Below are positions 17,796-27,139 of a stretch of DNA of 64,000 nucleotides, piece after piece. The notes below the pieces were generated by a model. The model ran no database searches. It saw nothing but the letters and a program-made list of their open reading frames with translations, and was not told where the DNA came from. Source of the DNA: Winogradskyella tangerina (GTDB lineage Bacteria; Bacteroidota; Bacteroidia; Flavobacteriales; Flavobacteriaceae); the NCBI RefSeq assembly GCF_003260205.1, contig NZ_QERF01000009.1:62001-126000 (forward strand), in the 5' to 3' direction. The position numbers and the translations under genes were made by a program. Every line of letters begins with the position of its first letter. Position 1 is the first letter of the stretch.

Positions 17796-19402
17796 TGGCC
17801 ACAAAAAATAAATACATACCATTAATAATCGGCGTTGCAATTGCAACTGGTGTTATTATTGGTGGTAAACTCAATTTCACAGATACTTCAGATCGCTTGT
17901 TTACCACTAATAGTAAGAAGGACAAACTAAACCGCCTTATCGACTATATTGATTACGAATATGTCGATGAAGTGAATACAGATAGTATAGTCGATGTGAC
18001 GGTGAATGGAATTCTAGATAATCTAGATCCGCATTCCACCTATATTCCGAAGGAAGATCTAAAGCGAATTACTGAAAACATGAAGGGTGATTTCGTTGGC
18101 ATAGGAATTAACTATTATCCTTACAACGATACCATTGCAGTTATTAGGCCTTCAGAAGGCGGACCAAGTGAACGTGCCGGTATTATGGGAGGTGATCGTA
18201 TTATAAAAGCAGATGGCGAAGATATTTTCGGACCTCAGTTATCTAACGACTATATTTCAGGCAAACTCAAAGGCGATAAGAATACCAAAGTAAAACTCAC
18301 AGTTTACAGAAAAAGTGAAGACAAGACCTTCGAAGTCACCGTTAAGCGCAAGGATATTCCAATTAAAAGTGTTGATGCGGCCTATATGTTAACCGACGAG
18401 TTAGGTTACATCAAAATGAATCGCTTTGCAGAAACTAGTTTTAAAGAATTTAAATCGGCACTCGAAGAATTGCAAGAGCAAGGCGCTTCCAAGTTGGCAC
18501 TAGATCTAAGAGATAATCCGGGTGGATTTTTAGGGATCGCAGAGCAAATCGCTGACGAATTCTTGGAGAACAAAAAGCTCATTTTGTTCACTCGAGATAA
18601 AAAGGGACGCGAAGAATATACCTATGCCACTAAGCGTGGTGATTTTGAAGATGGTGAGATCTATATTCTCATCAACGAAAACTCAGCCTCTGCTAGTGAG
18701 GTGATCGCTGGTGCGCTTCAAGATAACGATAAAGGGATAATTGTAGGGCGTAGATCTTATGGTAAAGGTTTGGTGCAGCGCGAGATGGCACTAGGAGATG
18801 GTAGCGCGGTCCGCTTAACAGTTTCTCGTTACTACACACCAACTGGTCGATCTATTCAACGGCCGTACACCAATGGTGATAGTCGTTCGTACTATAACGA
18901 CTATTTTAAACGCTTACGAACAGGCGAACTGGCAGACGAAAGTAATATTAAGGTTGATGACTCTTTAAAGTTTAAAACACCAAAAGGTAAAGTTGTCTAT
19001 GGCGGTGGCGGAATTATTCCAGATATTTTTGTACCTGTTGACAAGTCTTTCGATAACGAAACAATCAATTATTTAAGACGAAGAGGACACTTTGGCTACT
19101 TTGTTTTTGAAGAATTAGACAAAGATAGAAACGCTTATAAGCATGTGACCAAGTACGATTTTATCAATAATTTTGAAGTGAGCGACGATGTGGTTGTACG
19201 TTTTCAAGACTATGTTAATCTCCATGAAGGAACCAACATAACCTTCACTGTTTATCACGATGAAATCAGACGATTGATCAAAGCCACTTTAGCCCGTCAA
19301 TTATTTGATGACAACGCCTTTGAAGAAATTCTGAATAAAGAAGACGTTATGATTCAGGAGGTGATACTTCTCAGTACAGAGTATCCAAACTTCAAGCAGT
19401 AA
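17795..19402 (+). CDS. S41 family C-terminal processing peptidase with PDZ domain
   Basis: A 535-residue periplasmic serine protease of the CtpA/Tsp group. One N-terminal membrane or signal segment (YIPLIIGVAIATGVIIG) is followed by a PDZ domain (about 85-165, GGPSERAGIMGGDRI). The catalytic domain holds the Ser in NENSASASEV and the Lys in RSYGKGLVQ that form the Ser/Lys dyad. It probably trims or degrades envelope proteins from their C-termini. It follows dCMP deaminase with a one-base overlap and ends 11 bases inside the convergent oxidoreductase gene. Confidence 0.93.
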   Translation: MATKNKYIPLIIGVAIATGVIIGGKLNFTDTSDRLFTTNSKKDKLNRLIDYIDYEYVDEVNTDSIVDVTVNGILDNLDPHSTYIPKEDLKRITENMKGDFVGIGINYYPYNDTIAVIRPSEGGPSERAGIMGGDRIIKADGEDIFGPQLSNDYISGKLKGDKNTKVKLTVYRKSEDKTFEVTVKRKDIPIKSVDAAYMLTDELGYIKMNRFAETSFKEFKSALEELQEQGASKLALDLRDNPGGFLGIAEQIADEFLENKKLILFTRDKKGREEYTYATKRGDFEDGEIYILINENSASASEVIAGALQDNDKGIIVGRRSYGKGLVQREMALGDGSAVRLTVSRYYTPTGRSIQRPYTNGDSRSYYNDYFKRLRTGELADESNIKVDDSLKFKTPKGKVVYGGGGIIPDIFVPVDKSFDNETINYLRRRGHFGYFVFEELDKDRNAYKHVTKYDFINNFEVSDDVVVRFQDYVNLHEGTNITFTVYHDEIRRLIKATLARQLFDDNAFEEILNKEDVMIQEVILLSTEYPNFKQ

Positions 19403-20003
19403 TTTTATCGTGTACTTTGGTGTGTTTACCACCATTCCAAAGGGTTAATATATCCGTTGCTACATGGGCACCACTACCACTTGCTATTAAAAATTGGCTA
19501 CGCCAACCAGCTAAAGTTCCGGCAACATAAAGATTTTCCGCAATTAAATGATCGGTATTTTTAAGCCAGATGCGATCTTTTTCGATCACAGCTCTAGGAT
19601 GAGGTTCAATATAAGATTCTAAGCCTTTAATGGTCATTAAACTTGTGTAACCTACAGCAATAACCACTATTTTTGAAATGTACTCTTGCTTGTTGGTAAT
19701 CACTTTATAGCCCTCTGTATGTTTTTCAACAGACTTCACTTTTTCTTTTTCAATTTGAACCACATGCGGATACAAATCCTGAAGCTGCTGTTTACCGCTT
19801 TCAAGTATATCACGTCCTAAAGTGCCAGGCGTTAACCCCAGAACATTATTGAACAGGGCATTTTGTAAATGAGACGTTTTTTGATGTGTAATGATGCCGA
19901 TGTGTTTATCCTGAGCGAAAGCCTTATTTTTCGCAGAGCCTAAAACAAGCGCACAAGAAAGTCCAGCCGCACCACCACCAATAATTAGCGTGTCGAAATT
20001 CAT
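19392..20003 (-). CDS. FAD-dependent oxidoreductase, short thioredoxin-reductase-like
   Basis: A 203-residue flavoprotein. The N-terminus has the dinucleotide-binding IIGGGAAGLSCALVLG, and near the C-terminus there are ENLYVAGTLAGW and GSGAHVATDILT, as in the FAD domain of thioredoxin reductases. The usual NADPH-binding insert and redox CxxC are absent, so it is much shorter than the roughly 310-residue reductases. Whether it is an active enzyme with another donor is open. It overlaps the upstream small membrane protein gene by four bases, in a MarC-led operon. Confidence 0.8.
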   Translation of the reverse strand: MNFDTLIIGGGAAGLSCALVLGSAKNKAFAQDKHIGIITHQKTSHLQNALFNNVLGLTPGTLGRDILESGKQQLQDLYPHVVQIEKEKVKSVEKHTEGYKVITNKQEYISKIVVIAVGYTSLMTIKGLESYIEPHPRAVIEKDRIWLKNTDHLIAENLYVAGTLAGWRSQFLIASGSGAHVATDILTLWNGGKHTKVHDKITA

Positions 20004-20203
20004 TTACGATTCTTGCTAAGGGTTTCTATTTTTTTAGAAAGTCTAAGAATCTGAAGTAATATAATGGCACACAACGCCGCTATAATGGTTAGAATGGCTG
20101 TGTAACTTTCGCCTTCAAAAAGGGCATCGAAATTTAACTTGGTAGAATTAAATACAATTAAGGCAAGGGCCAAAATCGTTAGAATCCAAATAAAGATCTT
20201 CAT
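20000..20203 (-). CDS. Small membrane protein, 67 aa, unknown function
   Basis: I place the start at MKIFIWILTILALALIVFN (20203), giving 67 residues; an upstream in-frame ATG would add 15 residues lying over the MarC 3' end. Two membrane segments flank an acidic loop (LFEGESYTA), and the tail is basic (SKKIETLSKNRK). It looks like a LapA-type or similar small two-helix protein, but no family is certain. It sits 13 bases after marC and overlaps the oxidoreductase start by four bases, so the three genes form one operon. Confidence 0.7.
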   Translation of the reverse strand: MKIFIWILTILALALIVFNSTKLNFDALFEGESYTAILTIIAALCAIILLQILRLSKKIETLSKNRK

Positions 20204-20216
20204 AACAATAGTTTTT

Positions 20217-20798
20217 TTAGACAAACAAAGCCTTAATATTATGTGCAAATAATTTTACGGCTATGGCTAGCAAAATTACGCCAAAAACTTTTCTTATTAT
20301 GTTAATTCCATTTTTTCCTATAGCGCGTTCAATTCTAGCTGAGGTTTTGAGCACCAAGTAGATGAAAATCACATTGAAGATCACAGCTACGATAATATTT
20401 TCAATTCTGAATTCGGCACGTAATGAGAGTAAAGTTGTTAAACTTCCTGGGCCTGCAATCAGCGGAAATGCCAAAGGAAACACAGATGCAGTTATGGCAT
20501 CATCGCCATTATCTTTGTACAAGGTAATACCGAGGATCATTTCCAAAGCAATAAAAAACAATACAAAAGCACCAGCAACGGCGAACGAATTCACATCGAT
20601 TCCGATCAATGACAACATGCTCTTACCCAAAAACAAGAATGCGATCATTATTATTCCGGCAATGAGCGAGGCTTTTTCACTTTGAATATGCCCTACCTTT
20701 TTTCGTAGATCAATAATAATAGGGATATTACCAATAATATCTATTACGGCAAATAAGACCATAAAAGCTGTAAATATTTCTTTAAAATTGAGTTGCAT
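20217..20798 (-). CDS. MarC family integral membrane protein
   Basis: A protein of 193 residues from MQLNFKEIFTAFMVLFAV (an upstream ATG at 20825 is less likely). Six hydrophobic segments and the conserved AVIDIIGNIPIIIDL and FPLAFPLIAGPGSLTTLL motifs identify MarC/UPF0056. Members were once linked to multiple antibiotic resistance, but their function is not known. It is first in the minus-strand operon with the small membrane protein and the oxidoreductase, and divergent from the DUF3109 gene. Confidence 0.9.
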   Translation of the reverse strand: MQLNFKEIFTAFMVLFAVIDIIGNIPIIIDLRKKVGHIQSEKASLIAGIIMIAFLFLGKSMLSLIGIDVNSFAVAGAFVLFFIALEMILGITLYKDNGDDAITASVFPLAFPLIAGPGSLTTLLSLRAEFRIENIIVAVIFNVIFIYLVLKTSARIERAIGKNGINIIRKVFGVILLAIAVKLFAHNIKALFV

Positions 20799-20876
20799 TT
20801 TATACCCTTTTAAAATTCGCCGCAAAGGTGCGATTTAATTACTGATTTACAATATTAAATTACCGTAAAGTTTAAC

Positions 20877-20884
20877 TATTTTTG
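20877..20884 (+). promoter_or_regulatory. -7 promoter element directly before the DUF3109 gene (leaderless arrangement)
   Basis: TATTTTTG fits TAnnTTTG and ends only four bases before the ATG at 20889. Transcription would then start at or near the A of ATG, giving a leaderless message. The same spacing is seen at 61500-61512. Confidence 0.5.
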
Positions 20885-20888
20885 TCGC

Positions 20889-21461
20889 ATGTTTCAGCTC
20901 GGAAAAACCATAGTTTCAGAAGATATTATTGAAAAGGATTTTGTTTGTAATCTTTCAGCTTGCAAGGGCGCATGTTGTGTAGATGGCGATGCGGGTGCAC
21001 CTCTAAGTGAAGAGGAGGTAAAAATCCTTAATGACATTTATCCTAAGGTTAAACCATTTTTGCGTAAAGAAGGAATCGAAGTCATTGAAGCCCAAGGCAC
21101 TTCGGTGAAAACGGTTTATGACGAACTTGAAACGCCATTGATTAATGGTGCCGAATGTGCCTATGTTACTTTTGACGATAAAGGCACTGCACTTTGCGGC
21201 ATAGAAGAAGCCTACAACCAAGGTGAAATAGATTGGAAAAAACCTGTGTCCTGTCACCTTTATCCCATTCGTGTTAGAGATTACACTGAATTTTCTGGTG
21301 TGAATTACGAAAAGTGGGATATATGTGATCCGGCTTGTTCATTAGGTGCAGAATTACAAGTTCCGGTATACAAATTTGTAAAAGAAGCACTGATTAGAAA
21401 ATTTGGTGAAGATTGGTACGAAGAACTCGAAAAAATCGCCGAAAAAAATTTCAAAAAATAA
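20889..21461 (+). CDS. DUF3109 family protein
   Basis: A 190-residue soluble protein with a Cys-rich N-terminal motif CNLSACKGACC (residues 20-30) and further Cys in KPVSCHLYPIRV and WDICDPACSLG. This is the pattern of DUF3109/YkgJ-type putative Fe or Zn-binding proteins. The number and spacing of Cys suggest an Fe-S or zinc site; the reaction is unknown. It has its own promoter element and stands between marC and the ribonucleotide reductase genes. Confidence 0.85.
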   Translation: MFQLGKTIVSEDIIEKDFVCNLSACKGACCVDGDAGAPLSEEEVKILNDIYPKVKPFLRKEGIEVIEAQGTSVKTVYDELETPLINGAECAYVTFDDKGTALCGIEEAYNQGEIDWKKPVSCHLYPIRVRDYTEFSGVNYEKWDICDPACSLGAELQVPVYKFVKEALIRKFGEDWYEELEKIAEKNFKK

Positions 21462-21795
21462 TTTTGTTGTTTTTTTCTTTAAGGATTTTCAGGTCTTAAA
21501 ATTTTCTTAATTTCAAAATTCGAATTCCCAATAAATACGCCTTGTAGCTTAAAATTTAATACGATTACGCCTACAAAATATTCAAGCGCTTAAAAATTTT
21601 TAAAGTATTGAAAAACAGATAATTAGACTTAAAATATGTCTTTTCTATATGTTTTGGGCGATTCAAGAGTTTGTTAAAAACTTGTTGACAATGTTTATAA
21701 GATTGTCTTTCATTTTCTTATACATTTTTAAATCTTTGTCAGTCCCGAATCGAAGCAAAATAAATCCAATTTAATCCTCAAAAAAAGTAAAAAAC
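21462..21795 (+). promoter_or_regulatory. Long AT-rich leader region upstream of nrdB
   Basis: A 334-base gap without a gene. It contains a dyad, GACAAT (21687-21692) and ATTGTC (21702-21707), overlapping a TTGACA-like hexamer, and a near -7 element aatctttg about 60 bases before nrdB. No match to a classical NrdR box or riboswitch was recognised. It probably holds the promoter and control sites for ribonucleotide reductase. Confidence 0.3.
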
Positions 21796-22776
21796 ATGTC
21801 GCAAGCAGTAGAGCCAATTTTAGCAGAAAATAAAGATAGATTTGTAATTTTTCCGATTCAACACCATGATATTTGGGAATGGTATAAGAAATCTGAAGCT
21901 AGTTTTTGGACCGCAGAAGAAATTGATTTACACCAGGATTTAACCGATTGGTCAACAAAATTAAATGACGACGAACGTTATTTTATTAAGCATATTTTAG
22001 CCTTTTTTGCCGCAAGTGATGGAATTGTAAATGAAAATTTAGCAGAGAATTTTGTGAACGAAGTTCAGTATAGTGAAGCTAAGTTTTTCTACGGATTCCA
22101 AATTATGATGGAGAATATCCATAGTGAAACCTACTCGTTGTTAATCGATACTTATGTTAAGGATGAAGCTGAAAAAGATAAGCTCTTTAAAGCTATTGAA
22201 AACTTTCCAGCGATTAAGAAAAAAGCAGATTGGGCACTTAAGTGGATCGAATCACCAAGTTTCGCTGAGCGCTTAATTGCTTTTGCTGCTGTAGAAGGAA
22301 TTTTCTTTTCAGGAGCTTTCTGTTCTATTTTCTGGTTGAAGAAAAGAGGTTTAATGCCAGGATTAACATTCTCTAATGAATTAATCTCTAGAGATGAAGG
22401 TGTTCACTGTGATTTTGCAGTGCACTTACACAACAATCACCTCATCAATAAAGTGCCGAAAGACCGTATCCGAGGTATAATTGTAGATGCATTAAATATT
22501 GAAAGAGAATTCATCACTGAGTCGCTTCCAGTAAGTCTTATCGGTATGAATGCGAAGTTAATGACACAATATTTAGAGTTCGTAACAGATCGTTTATTAG
22601 GTGAGTTGGGTTGCGAAAAAGAGTACAATGCATCAAATCCATTTGATTTTATGGATATGATCTCGCTTCAAGGAAAAACTAATTTCTTTGAAAAACGAGT
22701 TTCAGAATATCAAAAAGCAGGAGTGCTAAATAAAGAAGAGGAGAAAGATAAATTTTCTTTCGACGCTGACTTTTAA
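21796..22776 (+). CDS. nrdB: Ribonucleoside-diphosphate reductase subunit beta (class I)
   Basis: A 326-residue radical-bearing subunit. The diiron ligands are visible: Glu106 and His109 in MENIHSET, and Glu201 and His204 in DEGVHCDF. The radical tyrosine of standard class Ia enzymes fits Tyr113 (SETYS). The C-terminal tail [11 protein letters not shown] resembles the peptide that docks on NrdA. Length is normal for Bacteroidota. It lies 184 bases upstream of nrdA on the same strand. Confidence 0.97.
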   Translation: MSQAVEPILAENKDRFVIFPIQHHDIWEWYKKSEASFWTAEEIDLHQDLTDWSTKLNDDERYFIKHILAFFAASDGIVNENLAENFVNEVQYSEAKFFYGFQIMMENIHSETYSLLIDTYVKDEAEKDKLFKAIENFPAIKKKADWALKWIESPSFAERLIAFAAVEGIFFSGAFCSIFWLKKRGLMPGLTFSNELISRDEGVHCDFAVHLHNNHLINKVPKDRIRGIIVDALNIEREFITESLPVSLIGMNAKLMTQYLEFVTDRLLGELGCEKEYNASNPFDFMDMISLQGKTNFFEKRVSEYQKAGVLNKEEEKDKFSFDADF

Positions 22777-22960
22777 TCAATTGAATTAGGTCAGCCTAAA
22801 GACCAAAAAATTCAATGCCAAATCTGTTTCTGTTAGTAACAGGAATAGTCCAAAAGTATAAATTAATCTAACTAAGTGGATTACATTTTAAGTGTAGCCC
22901 ACCATAACTAACTGTCATTTTTCTGAACCTGTTCAGAGAAATCTAAAAACTAATTAATAT

Positions 22961-25432
22961 ATGTATGTTGTAAAAAGAGACGGTCGGAAAGAACCGATGA
23001 TGTTCGACAAAATCACCGCTAGGGTGAGAAAATTGTGTTATGGATTAAACGAATTAGTTGATCCTGTAAAGGTAGCCATGCGAGTTATTGAAGGCTTGTA
23101 CGATGGCGTAACTACTAGTGAACTCGATAATTTAGCTGCTGAGATTGCCGCTACAATGACCACAAGTCACCCCGACTATGCCAAACTAGCCGCACGTATT
23201 TCTGTCTCAAATTTACACAAGAATACCAAGAAGTCTTTCAGCGAAGTGATGGAAGATTTATACACATACATCAATCCTCGTACAGGTAAAAAAGCACCAT
23301 TATTATCTGATGAGGTTTACAACGTCATTAAAGACAACAAAGACAAGTTAGATTCAGCCATTATCTACAACCGTGATTTTGGTTACGATTATTTCGGGTT
23401 TAAAACCCTTGAGCGTTCTTACCTATTAAAACTGAACGGTAAGATTGCCGAACGTCCACAACATATGTTAATGCGTGTTTCTGTTGGGATCCACTTAAAT
23501 GATTTGGATGCTGCATTAGAAACTTATGAGTTAATGTCGAAAAAATACTTTACGCACGCAACACCAACGCTTTTCAATTCAGGAACTCCAAAACCTCAGA
23601 TGTCGTCTTGCTTCTTATTAACTATGAAAGATGACAGCATCGATGGAATTTATGACACCCTGAAGCAAACAGCAAAAATTTCGCAATCAGCAGGTGGAAT
23701 TGGGTTATCTATCCATAACATCAGAGCAACGGGTAGCTACATTGCAGGAACCAATGGAACTTCAAACGGAATTGTACCAATGCTACGTGTATTCAATGAT
23801 ACGGCACGTTACGTTGATCAAGGAGGAGGAAAACGTAAAGGAAGTTTCGCTATTTATCTTGAAACCTGGCATGCCGATATCTTCGATTTCTTAGACTTAA
23901 AGAAGAATCACGGTAAGGAAGAAATGCGTGCAAGAGATTTATTTTACGCGATGTGGATCTCAGATCTTTTCATGAAGCGCGTACAAGAAGATGGTGAATG
24001 GACTTTAATGTGTCCTAACGAATGTCCAGGTTTAGCAGATACACATAGTGAGGAGTTTGAAGCTTTATACACAAAGTATGAAGCCGAAGGTAAAGGTAGA
24101 AGAACCATTAAGGCACGTGAGCTTTGGGAGAAAATACTAGAATCTCAAATCGAAACGGGAACACCTTATATGTTGTACAAAGATGCAGCCAACCGTAAAT
24201 CGAATCAGAAGAATTTAGGAACGATCAAGTCTTCAAATTTATGTACTGAGATCTTAGAGTACACTTCACCAGATGAAGTAGCCGTATGTAACTTGGCATC
24301 TATCGCTTTACCAATGTTTGTGAAGAATGGTCAGTTTGATCACAAGGAATTATTCAGAATTACGAAGCGCGTAACAAAGAACTTAAACCGTGTGATCGAT
24401 AGAAATTACTATCCGGTGCCAGAAGCTAAGAATTCTAACATGCGTCATAGACCAATTGGACTTGGAGTACAAGGATTAGCGGATACATTCATCAAATTGA
24501 GATTACCATTCACAAGTGACGAAGCCAAAGCTTTAAACCAAGATATTTTTGAAACGCTTTACTACGCTGCAGTTACTGCATCTATGGAAGAAGCGAAAGC
24601 TGATGGACCATACGAAACTTATAAAGGATCACCAATAAGTAATGGTGAATTCCAACACAACCTTTGGAATATCAAAGATGAAGAATTAAGTGGTCGTTGG
24701 GATTGGGCGAAGTTGCGTAAGCAAGTGGCTAAAAATGGTGTACGTAACTCACTATTAGTTGCGCCAATGCCAACGGCATCGACATCTCAGATCCTTGGAA
24801 ACAATGAGTGTTTTGAACCTTACACATCTAACATTTATACAAGACGTGTGCTTTCAGGTGAATTCATCGTGGTGAATAAGCACCTGTTAGAAGACCTTGT
24901 AGAATTAGGACTTTGGAACGAATCTGTGAAGCAAGATATAATGAGAGCCAACGGTTCAATTCAAAATATCGATATTATTCCTGAAGACATCAAGGAACTT
25001 TATAAAACGGTTTGGGAACTTAGTATGAAAGACATTATCGATATGTCGCGTCAACGCGGTTACTTTATTGACCAGTCGCAGTCACTTAACCTATTTATGG
25101 AAGGTGCAACGATGGCGAAATTAACATCTATGCATTTCTACGCTTGGAAGAGCGGCCTAAAAACAGGTATGTACTACTTAAGAACGAAGAGTGCAGTAGA
25201 TGCGATTAAGTTTACCTTAACCAATAAGAAGAAAGAAGAACCAGTAGCAGAAGCTGTACAAGTATCTGAAGAAACAGTAGTGGCTAAGCAAAAAGCAAAA
25301 GCAGCTAAAACAGCGGCTAAGTTTGCTCAAGAAACTACTGAAGTAGAACCAATGACGGCAGAGGAGATGAAAGCCTTAATTGCACAAGCTAAGGAAAGCG
25401 AAGGCGATGATTGTTTAATGTGTGGTTCGTAA
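22961..25432 (+). CDS. nrdA: Ribonucleoside-diphosphate reductase subunit alpha (class I)
   Basis: An 823-residue catalytic subunit reducing NDPs to dNDPs. The N-terminal ATP-cone (about 1-95, [18 protein letters not shown]) gives allosteric activity control. The catalytic cysteines are in SSCFLL (Cys217), SNLCTEIL and VAVCNLAS. The C-terminal relay is CLMCGS (Cys818 and Cys821) at the very end, on a flexible Ala/Glu/Lys-rich linker of about 60 residues. A strong terminator follows at 25487-25516. Confidence 0.97.
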   Translation: MYVVKRDGRKEPMMFDKITARVRKLCYGLNELVDPVKVAMRVIEGLYDGVTTSELDNLAAEIAATMTTSHPDYAKLAARISVSNLHKNTKKSFSEVMEDLYTYINPRTGKKAPLLSDEVYNVIKDNKDKLDSAIIYNRDFGYDYFGFKTLERSYLLKLNGKIAERPQHMLMRVSVGIHLNDLDAALETYELMSKKYFTHATPTLFNSGTPKPQMSSCFLLTMKDDSIDGIYDTLKQTAKISQSAGGIGLSIHNIRATGSYIAGTNGTSNGIVPMLRVFNDTARYVDQGGGKRKGSFAIYLETWHADIFDFLDLKKNHGKEEMRARDLFYAMWISDLFMKRVQEDGEWTLMCPNECPGLADTHSEEFEALYTKYEAEGKGRRTIKARELWEKILESQIETGTPYMLYKDAANRKSNQKNLGTIKSSNLCTEILEYTSPDEVAVCNLASIALPMFVKNGQFDHKELFRITKRVTKNLNRVIDRNYYPVPEAKNSNMRHRPIGLGVQGLADTFIKLRLPFTSDEAKALNQDIFETLYYAAVTASMEEAKADGPYETYKGSPISNGEFQHNLWNIKDEELSGRWDWAKLRKQVAKNGVRNSLLVAPMPTASTSQILGNNECFEPYTSNIYTRRVLSGEFIVVNKHLLEDLVELGLWNESVKQDIMRANGSIQNIDIIPEDIKELYKTVWELSMKDIIDMSRQRGYFIDQSQSLNLFMEGATMAKLTSMHFYAWKSGLKTGMYYLRTKSAVDAIKFTLTNKKKEEPVAEAVQVSEETVVAKQKAKAAKTAAKFAQETTEVEPMTAEEMKALIAQAKESEGDDCLMCGS

Positions 25433-25486
25433 ATTAAATTAATTTATGGTTTTGATTGCCCACCGCAGTTGAAGCAAAGTGTTATG

Positions 25487-25516
25487 AAAAGCACCTCAGA
25501 AATGAGGTGCTTTTTT
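25487..25516 (+). terminator. Terminator of nrdA
   Basis: gcacctca (25491-25498) and tgaggtgc (25503-25510) pair perfectly with a gaaa loop, followed by six T. Confidence 0.9.
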
Positions 25517-25538
25517 AGTTTCCAACCAAAGTATCAGT
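25515..25538 (-). pseudogene. Detached 3' end of the DUF6503 gene (left boundary of the island)
   Basis: Read on the minus strand these 24 bases encode TDTLVGN and a TAA stop. The intact gene at 31014-31733 ends with the same seven residues and a TGA stop. The two copies share 17 identical bases (25522-25538 and 31021-31037) within a 22-base match having one mismatch. The fragment abuts the nrdA terminator, as the original gene end would be expected to do before the island was placed between them. Confidence 0.75.
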
Positions 25539-25650
25539 CTACGCTTCCACGTGTTTTTTTGAATTGAACCAATAACCATAATCCATTATTTCAAAAAAAT
25601 TTCCACTAATTACTTTATCACCACCGGTTATTTAACTATTGGCAAATGAA
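25539..25650 (-). pseudogene. Short decayed coding fragment at the left end of the island
   Basis: The minus strand reads open for about 32 codons ending at TAG (25541-25539), with GGDKVISGNFFEIMDYGYWF followed by NSKKHVEA. In the same frame just upstream there is a TAA after VSIDGSFANS. The composition is protein-like, but no start and no family can be given. It may be the last piece of another lost island gene. Confidence 0.25.
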
Positions 25651-25685
25651 CCGTCAATAGAAACTAAATTTAATATATGTTACCG

Positions 25686-25766
25686 CACGAATCCTTTCGT
25701 GTGGTCCCCAAGCTACCTCACGAATCCTTTCGTGTGGTCTGCTACCTTACGAATCCATTCGTGTGG
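25686..25766 (+). repeat. Three REP-like hairpins upstream of the first RAYT region
   Basis: cacgaatcctttcgtgtgg occurs at 25686-25704 and 25719-25737; a variant tacgaatccattcgtgtgg is at 25748-25766. Each folds as CACGAA/TTCGTG with a short loop. Spacers are rich in agctacc and gtggtc. The same motif precedes every RAYT copy. Confidence 0.85.
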
Positions 25767-25842
25767 CCTAGCTGAATTGTGGTCGAAACGTATGTAATTG
25801 CTATTAAGTAAAGGAACTGATATGAGCAGAAACTATAAATTT
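25767..25842 (+). pseudogene. RAYT leader and first seven codons (truncated duplicate)
   Basis: After the hairpin at 25748, the conserved leader (cctagctgaattgtggtcg and onward) leads to ATG at 25822 and the codons for MSRNYKF, exactly as in the full RAYT genes. It then breaks off into another REP hairpin (25854-25872), after which leader and gene start again. It is a tandem duplicate of the RAYT 5' end of about 100 bases. Confidence 0.8.
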
Positions 25843-25853
25843 CCACGCTACCT

Positions 25854-25872
25854 CACGAATCCATTCGTGTGG
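25854..25872 (+). repeat. REP-like hairpin immediately before RAYT copy 1
   Basis: cacgaatccattcgtgtgg, the same unit as at 25748, followed by the conserved leader of about 55 bases and the RAYT start codon. Confidence 0.85.
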
Positions 25873-25927
25873 CCTAGCTGAATTGTGGTCAAAACTTATG
25901 TAATTGCTATTAAGTAAAAGAACTGAA

Positions 25928-26491
25928 ATGAGCAGAAACTATAAATTTCACAATCCAGAAGGCTTATACTTTGTGAGTTTCGCGGTAGTGTATTGGTTAG
26001 ATGTTTTTACAAGAAACACCTATAAAAACATCCTAATTGACAGCTTAAGATTTTGTCAAAAAGAGAAAGGTATGGAATTGGTTGCCTGGTGTATCATGAC
26101 CAATCATGTGCATTTGATATTTAGAAGTGTACAAGGAGAAAAACCTGAGCAGTTGTTAGGAGACTTTAAAAGATTTACGAGTAACAATATCGTAAAAGCT
26201 ATTAAGGAGCATCCACAAGAAAGTAGGAAAGAGTTTTTGTTAAAACATTTCAAAAAAGCAGCAAATGGAAGCTCAAATGTAAAACACAATCAATTTTGGA
26301 GACATGATAATAGACCAATTGAGTTATGGAGCAACAAGGTAATCGAACAGAAAATTAAATATATACATAATAATCCTGTTGAGGCTGGACTAGTTTTCAA
26401 AGCAGAGGAATATGTATACAGTAGTGCTATAGATTATGCTGGTGGTCAAGGATTAATTTTAGATTTGGTCTTATTTGAATATTACGGGTAG
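25928..26491 (+). CDS. REP-associated tyrosine transposase (RAYT), copy 1
   Basis: A 187-residue Y1 HUH-type transposase of the IS200/RAYT group. His60 and His62 in MTNHVHLIF form the HUH metal site; Tyr145 in KIKYIHNNPVEAGL is the catalytic tyrosine, both as in the family. The start is placed at MSRNYKF (25928) because the sequence from here is shared by all copies and by the truncated duplicate; an in-frame ATG 24 bases upstream is less likely. RAYT proteins bind and cut REP hairpins as single strands. Hairpins in opposite orientations flank it (25854-25872 and 26504-26521). Confidence 0.92.
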   Translation: MSRNYKFHNPEGLYFVSFAVVYWLDVFTRNTYKNILIDSLRFCQKEKGMELVAWCIMTNHVHLIFRSVQGEKPEQLLGDFKRFTSNNIVKAIKEHPQESRKEFLLKHFKKAANGSSNVKHNQFWRHDNRPIELWSNKVIEQKIKYIHNNPVEAGLVFKAEEYVYSSAIDYAGGQGLILDLVLFEYYG

Positions 26492-26503
26492 GTCTTTAAA
26501 ACA

Positions 26504-26521
26504 CGCGAAGGGATTCGCGCG
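26504..26521 (-). repeat. Inverted REP-like hairpin downstream of RAYT copy 1
   Basis: cgcgaagggattcgcgcg followed by ggagcg. Read on the minus strand this is the same unit (gctcccgcgcgaatccc) as the upstream hairpins, so the RAYT gene is enclosed by oppositely oriented REPs. Confidence 0.8.
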
Positions 26522-26547
26522 GGAGCGGAGGAAAAAGATTCAATAAT

Positions 26548-26892
26548 ATGAAAATAATCGGAAATAATTTATATAATAAATCTGTTTACGATAGTGAAAA
26601 TTCTAAAAAGAATAAAGTGAAAATTGTCTTGAGTAATGAAATTCTCAAGATTAATTATAATAAAATAATTGATACATTTTTCACCCAAGGCAATATCGAA
26701 GACGAATCGTTAAAACAAGATTTATTAAATTTATTTAGTCTTGGCAAATACTCCAAAGCACCTTGCGGTGGTTTTGTCAACTTTTTTGAGGTTTTGAGCA
26801 ATAATGCTAATAAGTATGCTATATATTCTGGAATAAGGGAAGTTTCAAACTCTTATTTCAAAGTTGAAATTCATGAAATCATCAAAATATGA
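26548..26892 (+). CDS. Hypothetical protein, 114 aa
   Basis: A soluble, Lys/Asn/Ile-rich protein (MKIIGNNLYNKSVYDSENSK) with no signal peptide or membrane segment and no motif I recognise. A GGFVNFFEVL segment sits in its second half. It begins 27 bases after the REP hairpin of RAYT copy 1 and overlaps the start of the next ORF by 20 bases. The strongly AT-rich codon use differs from the flanking housekeeping genes. Its size and place would suit an immunity protein, but that is only a guess. Confidence 0.55.
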   Translation: MKIIGNNLYNKSVYDSENSKKNKVKIVLSNEILKINYNKIIDTFFTQGNIEDESLKQDLLNLFSLGKYSKAPCGGFVNFFEVLSNNANKYAIYSGIREVSNSYFKVEIHEIIKI

Positions 26893-27138
26893 AAAGATTA
26901 ATGAAGAAGATTTTTTCTTTTTTAAAGCGGTATTAGAAAAAACTAATTATAGTTTTATGGTTGATGATTTAAATAGAGAATTATTTGCATCAAAAATAAA
27001 TTCTGAAGAAAAATATCTAATTTTTTTCCTGCACTAAAGAAATACCCCGCTCCTGCACGAATCCTTGCGCGAAGGGATTCGCGCGGGAGCGTGGGCACTA
27101 ATCTGTCTTACAAAATGGGCTTAAAAAAATTAAATTAA
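26873..27138 (+). pseudogene. Small gene broken by a frameshift and a solo REP palindrome
   Basis: From the ATG at 26873 the frame gives MKSSKYEKINEEDFFFFKAV and onward for 54 residues, stopping at 27037. A run of seven T at 27021-27027 lies just before; a shift of one base there continues the reading frame as PALKKYPAPARIL, straight through the REP palindrome (27048-27091) and out again as TNLSYKMGLKKLN to a TAA at 27136-27138. That stop is one base from the next ATG (27140). I infer one original gene that took up a REP and then a frameshift. Function unknown. Confidence 0.5.
27048..27091. repeat. Solo head-to-head REP palindrome without a RAYT gene
   Basis: cgctcctgcacgaatcc and gggattcgcgcgggagcg are joined by a 9-base centre ttgcgcgaa, making a near-perfect 44-base palindrome. 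It carries the outer REP of the upstream type and the outer REP of the downstream type in direct contact, as if a RAYT unit had been removed or a non-autonomous element had inserted. Confidence 0.8.
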
Positions 27139-27139
27139 A

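Noticed and set aside
21687..21707. GACAAT/ATTGTC dyad as an NrdR box
   Set aside because: Sequence and spacing do not match the known NrdR box; kept only as part of an undefined regulatory region.
26522..26546. A headless tail after RAYT copy 1 like those after copies 2 and 3
   Set aside because: Only about seven codons precede the stop at 26544-26546, too short to support.
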